Assembly: GCA_016743925.1 (NCBI GenBank)
Contig: JADGFH010000095.1
Coordinates: 1 to 12,319 of the forward strand
Length of the DNA stretch: 12,319 nt
Reading direction: 5' to 3'
Origin: Labilibaculum sp.
Lineage (GTDB): Bacteria > Bacteroidota > Bacteroidia > Bacteroidales > Marinifilaceae
Both the position numbers and the translations under genes were made by a program. The notes beneath the pieces are model-generated. The model worked only from the letters and a program-made list of their open reading frames with translations. It searched no databases and was not told the DNA's origin. Positions 1 to 6,930 of this stretch are shown piece by piece. Within the stretch, counting starts at the first letter, position 1, and each line of letters begins with the position of its first letter.

Positions 1-1
1 G

Positions 2-1513
2 ATTATCATTGCAAATAGAAAATTTATATCTGTTTTTTTTATAGCGATTGGAATTATTTTATCTCTAATCGGATGTCAGCAGAAAGAGGTAAAACAATCT
101 AATGAAAATCAAATTTCTGACGCCGAACAACTTCCCAATATTGTTATAATAGTGGCTGATGATTTGGGATACAACGATTTGTCATGTTATAGAAATCAGA
201 ATGCAGTTCAATCTGAAAACGCACCGACCAGTCGAACACCTTTTATCGATAATTTAGCCAAAAATGGAATGTATTTTACCGATTTTTATAGCGGTGCAGC
301 AGTTTGTTCACCATCACGTTCAGCTCTCCTAACCGGAAGGAATAAGACCCGTTTGGGTATTTATAATTGGATTCCTTCAGATTCACCTATGCATTTAGAA
401 GCCCAAGAAACAACCATCGCTGAAGTTCTAAAACAAAAAAAATATTCAACCGGACATTTCGGGAAATGGCATTTAACATCAGAGAATATGGGACAGCCAG
501 TACCAATAGATCAAGGCTTCGACTATGCCTTTTGGACGCATAATAACGCAAAACCATCACATCGTAACCCGATTAATTTTATTAGAAACAAAGATAAAAT
601 TGGTCCATTAGAAGGATATTCTTGTCAATTAGTAGTCGAGGAGGCAACCAAATGGCTAGATGGACTTCAGGATAAAGAGAGTCCTTTTTATATTAATCTA
701 TGGTTTCATGAGCCTCACTCCACCGAAGCTGCACCTGATAGTTTAAAAAATCGACATAAAAGAAACAAAGCTTACTACGGATGTATTGAGAATATGGATT
801 ATGCAGTTGGAGATTTTATAAAGTTTTTGAGTGAAAAGAAACTATTAGAAAATACCATCATCCTTTTTACTTCTGATAATGGTTCTCACTATTTAGGTTC
901 AAATGATCCATTACGTGGCGAAAAGTGTTTTCAATACGAAGGTGGTATCCGAGTGCCATTTATTGCGTACTGGAAAGATAAAATTCGGAAAGGCACAATG
1001 TCTAAAAATATAGGTCATTTTACAGATGTACTCCCTACCATAGCCAGTATTACAAATGCCAAAGTTTCACCAGATAGAAAAATTGATGGAATTGATTTAT
1101 CACCTGCATTACTCGAGGGAAATAGAGCAGAAGAACGAAAAACGCCTATCTTTTTTTATCGTTATTTTCACGATCCTATCTGTATGCTTCGTAATAATGA
1201 AATGGTACTTCTTGGTTATCAGAATAAACCGAAAACATGGAAGATTGATTATATGGAAAGAGATGAAGCTTTATTTAAACCTGAAGAAGGAGAACCGACA
1301 TGGTCGCAATGGAGTTTTCAAAAAAGTCATATGCAAGCGTTATTATTACAGAAGCCAATGTATTTTGAATTGTATAATGTAAGAGAAGATCCGGGACAGC
1401 ACAATGATATCTCATCAAAACATCCCGAGTTATTAGAGCGTATGAAAGAATCCATGTACAAACAGAAACAAGAAATGGTTAATGACGGTGGCAATTGGTT
1501 TAAAGAAGAATAA
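2..1513 (+). CDS. Exported lipoprotein sulfatase, family S1 Cys-type (5' edge of window)
   Basis: Hydrolyses sulfate esters, most likely on a sulfated glycan, in the periplasm or at the cell surface. The reading frame is open from base 2, giving 503 visible residues. It starts with a basic residue pair, a hydrophobic stretch and a lipobox ending LSLIGC (Cys codon 74-76), so it is a lipoprotein. The first in-window start-like codon, GTG at 152, falls inside the conserved strand IVIIVADDLG and cannot be the true start. Base 1 is g, so the missing start may be an ATG just cut by the window edge (inference). Visible family signatures are ADD metal ligands near 155-163, the formylglycine motif CSPSR at 305-319 (Cys-type, needing a maturase), GKWH near 461-475, HEPH near 710-720 and SDNG near 872-883. 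Length is normal for S1 sulfatases. The exact sugar target cannot be read; the two glycosidases downstream suggest joint action on one polysaccharide. Confidence 0.93.
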   Translation: MIIANRKFISVFFIAIGIILSLIGCQQKEVKQSNENQISDAEQLPNIVIIVADDLGYNDLSCYRNQNAVQSENAPTSRTPFIDNLAKNGMYFTDFYSGAAVCSPSRSALLTGRNKTRLGIYNWIPSDSPMHLEAQETTIAEVLKQKKYSTGHFGKWHLTSENMGQPVPIDQGFDYAFWTHNNAKPSHRNPINFIRNKDKIGPLEGYSCQLVVEEATKWLDGLQDKESPFYINLWFHEPHSTEAAPDSLKNRHKRNKAYYGCIENMDYAVGDFIKFLSEKKLLENTIILFTSDNGSHYLGSNDPLRGEKCFQYEGGIRVPFIAYWKDKIRKGTMSKNIGHFTDVLPTIASITNAKVSPDRKIDGIDLSPALLEGNRAEERKTPIFFYRYFHDPICMLRNNEMVLLGYQNKPKTWKIDYMERDEALFKPEEGEPTWSQWSFQKSHMQALLLQKPMYFELYNVREDPGQHNDISSKHPELLERMKESMYKQKQEMVNDGGNWFKEE

Positions 1514-1515
1514 TT

Positions 1516-1620
1516 AACTATGATTTTATCATTGCATACGATGTAAGTTGGAATGATATTGGGTGTTATGGGAATACTTGTGTTCTAACCACTGATATCA
1601 AGAAAATTTACTTACCATGA
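1516..1620 (+). pseudogene. Relic of a second sulfatase (N-terminal fragment)
   Basis: Reading in frame from 1516, the stretch encodes a peptide containing FIIAYDVSWNDIGCYGN followed by VLTTDIKKI and a stop at 1618-1620. This matches the conserved N-terminus of S1 sulfatases (family pattern: IIADDVSWNDIGCYGN, then TPNIDKI). One of the two metal-binding Asp residues has become Tyr, there is no start codon in place, and the catalytic CxPxR region is absent. A second in-frame stretch at 1628-1744 contains DATPDILMPDYF, which loosely resembles a late internal segment of heparan-sulfatase-like proteins, so the relic may be a gene with a large internal deletion. That second part is tentative. It lies three bases after the intact sulfatase and differs from it in sequence, so it is not a simple copy of that gene's start. 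Confidence 0.72.
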
Positions 1621-1744
1621 GAAGTGAGTTGAAAGTTTGGTAAAAAAAACGTGCGATGCAACACCCGATATATTGATGCCTGATTACTTTGTTAGAGAAT
1701 CTGGCAATATTTTAAAAAATAGTAATCTTCGAAATATTGAATTG

Positions 1745-3247
1745 ATGAAAAAATTATTTGTTTTAATTTTTTGTATTACAACTTTAAGTGTCTATGCACA
1801 AAAAGCTCCTTTAGATAGGTCTACTCTTCCTAATCCAGTTTTTGAGGCGAATCCAGATTATGTAGATTTATTTTGGAAAGCTTGGGAATTAGCTTACAAT
1901 CACATAAAAGGCATACCTCAAAGTCCTTATATGGACGAAGCGTTTAGTGATGATTGGATATGGATCTGGGATACCTGTTTTATGCTGCATTTTTGTAAGT
2001 ATGCACCCAATGTTTTTCCGGGTATAGAAAGTCTTGATAATTTTTACAAACCAATACACGATGGAGATATTACCAATGTAGCCATCCATATATTAGATAA
2101 TCCTCCTTTGTTTGCATGGACGGAGCTAGAGTATTACAAATTGACCAATGATAAATCGAGGATTGAGAAATTATTGCACGAGCAAAAGTATCTCCAAAAA
2201 CACTTCGATTGGTTTGAAACATCACTGCCGGGTTTCAAATTACCCAATGTTAAACACTACGGAATTTGTATTAAAAAGGTAGAGGATGGATATCATTGGG
2301 AAGGTGGTCGAAGTGGAATGGACAACACCCCAAGGGGAAGAACAGGTACCCATGCAAAAAAAGAAAGACCCAATAATTCAAAAATGCTATGGATTGATGC
2401 CATTGCACAACAAGGCTTGTCTGCAAAGGCAATTTCTGAATTGTCAGCAGAGATTGGAGATAAAGAGTTGAAAAAAGAATGGCTTGAAAAGTATACTGAG
2501 ATTAAGGATAAAGTAAATTCATTGTATTGGAACGAAGAGGACGGGATTTATTACGATATTAATGTGGATACAAAAGAGCATTTTAAATGCAAAACCCCAG
2601 CATCTTATTGGCCTATGTTGGCCGGGATGTGTAGCAAGAAACAAGCCGATAAAATGGCCGATTTGGTTAAAAATGATGATGTATTTGGTGGTGAAGTTCC
2701 TTGGACAACAGTTGCCCGTAATGATGCCGATTTTAACGCAGAATCTGGCGAATATTGGCGAGGATCGATGTGGTTACCAACAGCCTATATGGGAATTAAA
2801 GCTCTCGATAAAGAAGGATATTTAGATTTAGCCAGTCAAACAGCTGAGCAAATTATTCAGCATATGGCGGCAACCTATAAGCAGTTTTCGCCTCATACCA
2901 TTTGGGAATGTTATAACCCAACAAAACCAGAACCCGCTAAACATGGAGGAAAACAAGTGCGTCCTGATTTTTGTGGTTGGTCGGGTTTAGGTCCTATTTC
3001 ATTATTAATTGAGGATGTGTTAGGATTTTATGACATTGATGCGAATCGTAATGTGGTGAAATGGAACTTGCATCAGAATGGTAAGCATGGTATCAATAAC
3101 TTAATGTTTGGATCAGTAAATACCGATATCATTTACGATAGAGGTAAAGTTACTGTGAATACTAATCAACCGTATGTTTTAGAAGTAAATGGTAAATCTT
3201 TAAAATGTAAAGAAGGAAAGAATATTTTTTCGGTAAAGAAGAAATAA
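1745..3247 (+). CDS. Exported (alpha/alpha)6 glycosidase, GH63/trehalase-like superfamily (paralogue 1)
   Basis: Predicted periplasmic or secreted glycoside hydrolase of 500 residues. The chosen start is ATG 1745 because it opens a clean signal peptide (MKKLFVLIFCITTLSVYA, cleavage before Gln19). The frame is open further upstream to a TTG at 1637, but that segment looks like sulfatase debris, not an N-terminus. Superfamily signatures are WIWIWDT (residues 71-77), SGMDNTPR (190-197, with D193 in the position of the catalytic acid in GH63-like enzymes), MLWIDAIAQQ (214-223), TPASYW (284-289), GEYWRGSMWLPTAY (335-348) and TIWECYNP (385-392, with E388 as likely base). The last ~70 residues look beta-rich. 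It is paralogous to the next gene over its whole length and carries about nine extra residues after SGMDNTPR. The linkage type cleaved is unknown. No transcription signal is clear before it, so it is probably cotranscribed with the sulfatase. Confidence 0.85.
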   Translation: MKKLFVLIFCITTLSVYAQKAPLDRSTLPNPVFEANPDYVDLFWKAWELAYNHIKGIPQSPYMDEAFSDDWIWIWDTCFMLHFCKYAPNVFPGIESLDNFYKPIHDGDITNVAIHILDNPPLFAWTELEYYKLTNDKSRIEKLLHEQKYLQKHFDWFETSLPGFKLPNVKHYGICIKKVEDGYHWEGGRSGMDNTPRGRTGTHAKKERPNNSKMLWIDAIAQQGLSAKAISELSAEIGDKELKKEWLEKYTEIKDKVNSLYWNEEDGIYYDINVDTKEHFKCKTPASYWPMLAGMCSKKQADKMADLVKNDDVFGGEVPWTTVARNDADFNAESGEYWRGSMWLPTAYMGIKALDKEGYLDLASQTAEQIIQHMAATYKQFSPHTIWECYNPTKPEPAKHGGKQVRPDFCGWSGLGPISLLIEDVLGFYDIDANRNVVKWNLHQNGKHGINNLMFGSVNTDIIYDRGKVTVNTNQPYVLEVNGKSLKCKEGKNIFSVKKK

Positions 3248-3301
3248 ATTAATTATAAATCGATCAGCATAACAGATGTATTGCTGAGTAATTAAAAGAA
3301 A

Positions 3302-4837
3302 ATGAATAAAGTACTGATTTTTTTAATGCTAATTGCTCTGGTTTCGTGCCAAAGCAAAGAAACTAAGCATGTAAGTGATGAGCTTGTGTATAACGAGATT
3401 AATTATACAGGATTTTTGAAAGGTAAAGTTCCGGAGCCGGTATTTGAAGGGAATACAGATTATGTAAATTTGTATTATAAAGCTTGGGAATTGGCTCACG
3501 AAAAGATTAAACACCAAGAGGGAATTCCTCAGTCACCCTACATGGATGAGGGTTTGTGGGATAATACAATATGGATTTGGGATACCGAATTTATGGTATT
3601 GTTTTGTAGATATGCACCTGATGTATATCCTGGAGTTGAGAGTTTACAAAATTTTTATAAAGTACTGTTGGATAAAGCAAATACGAGCTTAAGAATACAA
3701 CATCCTGATAACCCACCTTTTTATCCTTGGGTAGAATACGAATATTATCAGTTTACCAAAGATAAAGAGCACTTAAAACAACTTTTATTAAAAGACAAAT
3801 ATCTACAAAGACATTACGAGTGGTTCGAAACTGTGAAACCAGGAAGCAAATTGCACTTTGAACATGCACATATCGCGCTCGAAAAAAGAGAAAAAGGATA
3901 TAAGTGGGGTGGAGTTCAATCAGGAATGGATAATACACCAAGAGACTACGGAACAGGTGGTCACATGCTTTGGGTTGATGCGATTGCACAGCAAGCACTT
4001 GCTGCCTTATATATTCACCGATTAGCTAATGAAATTGGTGAAGAATCGTTGGCAGCTACTTATAAAACAAAGTATGATGCATTAAAGAAAACGATTAATG
4101 AAAACTATTGGGACGAAGAGGATGGTTTTTATTACGATATTCGCGAAGACAACGATGCATTTGTTAAAGTAAAAACACCTGCTTCTTATTGGGTTTTACT
4201 AGCCGAAGTTGCGCCAAAAGATAGAGCAGAAAGAATGACGAAATACCTCACCGATCACAATTATTTTGGAGGTGAGTATCCATGGCCAACCCTTTCGAGA
4301 CAGGAACCATATTACAACAACGAGTATGGCGATTATTGGAAAGGAGCTATTTGGTTACCAACTGCATATATGGGTACTAAATCTATCGAGAAGTATGGCT
4401 ATTTTGATTTGGCTAACCAAATGGCAGAGAATTTATTGGATCACATGAGTAAAACCTATAAGAATTATGAGCCACATACCATTTGGGAATGTTATAGCCC
4501 ATCAGAAAATTTGCCTTCTTTTCGAGTTTATAAAGATGGCGAAAAAGAAAGAGTACGTGAAGATTTCTGTGGTTGGAGTGCTTTAGGTCCTATTTCTTTA
4601 TTGATTGAAAATGTATTAGGCTTTTATGATATTGATGCCATTAATAATAAAGTAAAATGGAATTTACATCAGACTAAAAAACATGGAATCAAAAATTTAA
4701 TGTTTGGTGATATTGTAGCCGATATTCTTTACGATGAGGGTACAGTAAGTGTTGTTACCAATAAAGATTTTGATCTGGAAATTAATCGCAGAATTTACAA
4801 AATTCAAAAAGGTAAAACTGTAATTCAATTGAAATAA
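3302..4837 (+). CDS. Lipoprotein (alpha/alpha)6 glycosidase, GH63/trehalase-like superfamily (paralogue 2)
   Basis: Predicted membrane-anchored glycoside hydrolase of 511 residues. The N-terminus MNKVLIFLMLIALVSC is a lipoprotein signal with the acceptor Cys at residue 16. The same landmarks as in the preceding paralogue occur in the same order: WIWDT (91-95), SGMDNTPR (207-214, D210 putative acid), HMLWVDAIAQQ (221-231), TPASYW (292-297), GDYWKGAIWLPTAY (343-356), TIWECYSP (393-400, E396 putative base), DFCGWSALGPISLL (421-434) and a C-terminal HGIKNLMFG block. The gene follows its paralogue after 54 bases with no obvious terminator or promoter between them, so one transcript is likely. Keeping one soluble and one lipid-anchored copy suggests different locations or different substrates within one degradation pathway (inference). 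Exact GH family and substrate cannot be assigned by eye. Confidence 0.85.
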   Translation: MNKVLIFLMLIALVSCQSKETKHVSDELVYNEINYTGFLKGKVPEPVFEGNTDYVNLYYKAWELAHEKIKHQEGIPQSPYMDEGLWDNTIWIWDTEFMVLFCRYAPDVYPGVESLQNFYKVLLDKANTSLRIQHPDNPPFYPWVEYEYYQFTKDKEHLKQLLLKDKYLQRHYEWFETVKPGSKLHFEHAHIALEKREKGYKWGGVQSGMDNTPRDYGTGGHMLWVDAIAQQALAALYIHRLANEIGEESLAATYKTKYDALKKTINENYWDEEDGFYYDIREDNDAFVKVKTPASYWVLLAEVAPKDRAERMTKYLTDHNYFGGEYPWPTLSRQEPYYNNEYGDYWKGAIWLPTAYMGTKSIEKYGYFDLANQMAENLLDHMSKTYKNYEPHTIWECYSPSENLPSFRVYKDGEKERVREDFCGWSALGPISLLIENVLGFYDIDAINNKVKWNLHQTKKHGIKNLMFGDIVADILYDEGTVSVVTNKDFDLEINRRIYKIQKGKTVIQLK

Positions 4838-4890
4838 AATATTGAGCTGTAAGCTGATTTTGCTTTATGCGAATATTTAATTAGGTACAG

Positions 4891-4909
4891 TTTTGTGCTT
4901 GGCACGAAA
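4891..4909 (+). other. Small inverted repeat TTTTGTGC / GCACGAAA
   Basis: Eight bases at 4891-4898 pair with 4902-4909 around a three-base loop (one G-T wobble). It sits in the 3' region of the glycosidase block, ahead of the main terminator. It could be an RNA stability hairpin or an operator half-site pair. Nothing in the sequence decides between these. Confidence 0.35.
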
Positions 4910-4923
4910 TAAAGTAAACAATG

Positions 4924-4967
4924 AAAAATTTCTGTGGATAATTATTTCCACAGAAATTTTTTTTGTT
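4924..4967 (+). terminator. Intrinsic terminator of the sulfatase/glycosidase block
   Basis: A perfect 15-bp stem (4924-4938 with 4947-4961) with an eight-base loop, core TTTCTGTGGA / TCCACAGAAA, runs straight into a T-rich tract (TTTTTTTTGTTT from 4957). It lies 86 bases after the stop of the second glycosidase and should end the transcript of the left block. Confidence 0.9.
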
Positions 4968-5102
4968 TACGCGTGCTTCTCAACTTGTGATCTTAGCTTA
5001 TTTCTTGTGTTTGCGAATTGGATTGACTTAATAAAAGTTGAACAATAGATCAACACGCCTATGTTTTACTTGTGTAATTATTTATACATTAGCTTACTAA
5101 AA
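4968..5102. other. Intergenic stretch, promoter region of the peptidase gene
   Basis: With the terminator just before it, this completes a gene-free span of about 300 bases (4838-5140). Apart from the two hairpins and the -7 box reported separately, I see only AT-rich sequence with no credible open frame. Confidence 0.5.
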
Positions 5103-5110
5103 TAGTTTTG
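5103..5110 (+). promoter_or_regulatory. Putative Bacteroidota -7 box TAGTTTTG for the peptidase gene
   Basis: TAGTTTTG fits the Bacteroidota housekeeping consensus TAnnTTTG and lies 30 bases before the preferred ATG. The upstream -33 TTTG element is not clear (only TTTA-like sequence at about the right distance). It overlaps the TTG at 5108, which argues against that TTG being the translation start. Confidence 0.45.
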
Positions 5111-5140
5111 AATTTATTTAAACAACAAAATCAAACCATA

Positions 5141-6334
5141 ATGAAATATAAGCTTAAACTAACCTTATTCTTATTCATCGGGATGAACCAACTTTCTTTT
5201 GCTCAAGAGAAAGAAGTATCCAAAACATCATATCAGTTTACCATAGAAAAACAGCTAGCTACAACTCCTGTTAAAAATCAACACCGATCGGGAACCTGTT
5301 GGGCTCACGGTACAATTTCGTTTTTAGAATCGGAGCTTTTGCGTTTGGGAAAAGGGGAGTTCGATTTGTCGGAAATGTTTATTGTGAATAAAAATTATCA
5401 CCTGCGTGCTGAGGACTATGTACGCTTTCATGGTACGAAGCGGTTTTCGGCTGGAGCTGAGGGTTGGGATGTTGTAAATGTGATTCGAGAGTTTGGGATT
5501 GTACCGCAAGAAATATACACTGGAAATACCATTGGAGAAAGTATGCCTGTTCATGGCGAAATGGATGCAGTTTTAAAAGCCTATGTTGATGCAGTGGTAA
5601 AGAACAGAAATAAAAAACTGACACCAGTTTGGATGAAGGCTTTGGATGGAATCCTTGATGCTTATTTAGGAGAGCTTCCTTCAACTTTTACTTACAATGG
5701 AACTGAATATACGCCCATTACATTTGCTGATGATTTAGGCCTTAACATGGACGATTACGTTACAATAGGTTCCTATACGCATCATCCGTTTTATGAAAGT
5801 TTTATTTTCGAAGGCCCAGACAATTGGTCTTCAGGAGAGATTTATAATGTGCCATTGAATGAAATGATGAACTTAATTGATTCATCTATCGAAAATGGAT
5901 ATTCAATGGCTTGGGTAAGTGATGTTAGCGACAAAGGATTTTCTCATCAGAAAGGAGTTGCTGTAGTTCCTAATACTGAAGTTGAAAATATGGATAATGC
6001 AGAAATTTCGAAATGGAAAAATAGGAGTAAGAATGAAAAGTCGACTTATGGTTTGGATTTTCCTGTTCAAGAGAAAGTAATTACTCAAGAAATGCGTCAA
6101 ATGGCTTTCGACAACTATGAATCAACCGAAGATCATTTAATGCATTTGGTGGGTACAGCAAAAGATCAGAATGGAACTAAATATTACATGATAAAAAATT
6201 CGTGGGGAACCGATCGAAATAAACATGGCGGATTCTTTTATGCCTCGGAAGCTTGGATGAAGTACAAGAGTATATCAGTAATGCTTCATAAGGATGCTAT
6301 TCCTACTGATATTAGAGCAAAACTAGGATTGTAA
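5141..6334 (+). CDS. Exported papain-fold peptidase, bleomycin hydrolase / aminopeptidase C-like (C1B)
   Basis: Cysteine peptidase of 397 residues, predicted to act outside the cytoplasm. The start at ATG 5141 gives a signal peptide (MKYKLKLTLFLFIGMNQLSFA, cleavage before Gln22); a longer frame from TTG 5108 would put eleven polar residues before it. The papain catalytic set is complete: oxyanion Gln47 in VKNQ, nucleophile Cys53 in SGTCWAHGT, His332 in DHLMHLVG and Asn353 in IKNSWGT. Spacing and the ending (ASEAWMKY, then LHKDAIP) resemble bleomycin hydrolase/PepC more than small secreted papains. Classical members are cytosolic hexameric aminopeptidases, so export is a Bacteroidota-type variation. 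It may trim peptides imported or generated in the periplasm (inference). It is a single-gene unit, with a candidate promoter just upstream and a terminator just downstream. Confidence 0.92.
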   Translation: MKYKLKLTLFLFIGMNQLSFAQEKEVSKTSYQFTIEKQLATTPVKNQHRSGTCWAHGTISFLESELLRLGKGEFDLSEMFIVNKNYHLRAEDYVRFHGTKRFSAGAEGWDVVNVIREFGIVPQEIYTGNTIGESMPVHGEMDAVLKAYVDAVVKNRNKKLTPVWMKALDGILDAYLGELPSTFTYNGTEYTPITFADDLGLNMDDYVTIGSYTHHPFYESFIFEGPDNWSSGEIYNVPLNEMMNLIDSSIENGYSMAWVSDVSDKGFSHQKGVAVVPNTEVENMDNAEISKWKNRSKNEKSTYGLDFPVQEKVITQEMRQMAFDNYESTEDHLMHLVGTAKDQNGTKYYMIKNSWGTDRNKHGGFFYASEAWMKYKSISVMLHKDAIPTDIRAKLGL

Positions 6335-6354
6335 GAATTTAAAATTACGATATG

Positions 6355-6383
6355 AATGCGCTTTGGAAAGAGCGCATTTTTTT
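6355..6383 (+). terminator. Intrinsic terminator of the peptidase gene
   Basis: Stem AATGCGCT (6355-6362) with AGCGCATT (6371-6378), eight-base loop, followed by a run of seven T (6377-6383). It starts 20 bases after the stop codon. The T run merges with the first octamer of the 41-bp array. Confidence 0.88.
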
Positions 6384-6836
6384 GTGCAAAATAATGACCA
6401 AATCTATTGAGGCGATCATTTTGTACAATTCCAGGCGTTTAGACGGTCTAAGTTGTCAGAATTGTACAAAATTTGAGTTTAGGATCAATAATTGCCAAAA
6501 TTTTGTGCAAATTTCTTCGTAAAGAGCTCTTTTGCTGATTATTTTGTGTGCAATTTCTGGAAATAGATCGTATTACTCATCTTTTTGTACAAAATTTAAA
6601 TACAAAGAGTCTCGGGGCGTAAATTTCGTACAAAAAGGCATTTCTAATCTCTCAAGGCGATATTTTTTGTGCAAAAAGAGTGTTTGGAACAATCAGATCG
6701 AATAATTCTGTACAAAATTTTGAAAATGAAAAGGTGGGATAAATTTACTTGTGCAAAATTTAGATCATTATCGATCTTGAAGAATAGAATCGTACAAAAA
6801 AATGATTCTAATGAAAATAGTAATGATTTTGTGCAC
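6382..6836 (+). repeat. Array of 12 near-palindromic TTGTRCAA octamers at a 41-bp period
   Basis: Octamers start at 6382, 6421, 6462, 6503, 6544 (with an extra TG inside), 6585, 6626, 6667, 6708, 6749, 6790 and 6829. The nine inner intervals are exactly 41 bp and the first and last are 39 bp. Seven copies match TTGTRCAA exactly; those at 6626, 6708, 6790 and 6829 have one mismatch. Flanks extend the palindrome to roughly AATTTTGTRCAAAATT. The fifth base is always a purine on this strand (six A, six G), so the array has a direction. The ~25-33 bases between copies are almost entirely unlike one another, except for a recurring GGCG(A)T-like patch before the copies at 6421, 6626 and 6667. A 41-base unit is not a multiple of three and no convincing reading frame crosses it. 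It fills the space between two convergent genes and their terminators. Function unknown; phased protein-binding sites or a CRISPR-like fixed-spacer array are the main ideas. Confidence 0.88.
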
Positions 6837-6851
6837 CTGTTTGGCGAAAAC

Positions 6852-6883
6852 AAAAACACCACCTCCCGCGTGGGAAGGTGGTG
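6852..6883 (-). terminator. Distal intrinsic terminator of the SulP gene
   Basis: GC-rich hairpin with CACCACCTCCC (6857-6867) pairing with GGG-A-AGGTGGTG (6872-6883, one bulged A) around a GCGT loop. On the minus strand it is followed by TTTTTGTTTT (complement of 6847-6856). On the plus strand it is followed by A residues, so it serves only the minus-strand gene. Confidence 0.82.
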
Positions 6884-6912
6884 AAAAAAAAGTAATGGAA
6901 ACGAATTTCCAT
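6884..6912 (-). terminator. Proximal intrinsic terminator of the SulP gene with UUCG tetraloop
   Basis: Read on the minus strand, ATGGAAA and TTTCCAT (6906-6912 and 6895-6901) form a seven-base stem closed by a TTCG loop. Three bases later comes a run of eight T (complement of 6884-6891). It is 18 bases beyond the SulP stop and works in tandem with the hairpin at 6857-6883. Confidence 0.7.
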
Positions 6913-6930
6913 CACAAATATCATGTGAGC

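Noticed and set aside
152..154. GTG start for the first sulfatase
   Set aside because: It cuts through the conserved first beta strand of the sulfatase fold and removes an evident lipoprotein signal encoded upstream in the same frame.
1637..1744. Upstream extension of the first glycosidase to a TTG start
   Set aside because: It would bury a textbook signal peptide 36 residues inside the protein, and the extension looks like leftover sulfatase sequence.
5108..5140. TTG start for the peptidase
   Set aside because: It overlaps the putative -7 promoter box and adds polar residues before a clean signal peptide beginning at ATG 5141.
6382..6836. Conventional CRISPR array
   Set aside because: The repeated core is only 8-16 bases and imperfect, the period is 41 bp where usual arrays have roughly 60-70 bp, and no cas gene is present in the window. 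It is kept as an unexplained repeat.
6644..6884. Short open frames of about 70 codons on both strands inside the array
   Set aside because: They run across units whose 41-base period shifts frame each time, contain or end in terminator sequence, and show no protein-like pattern.
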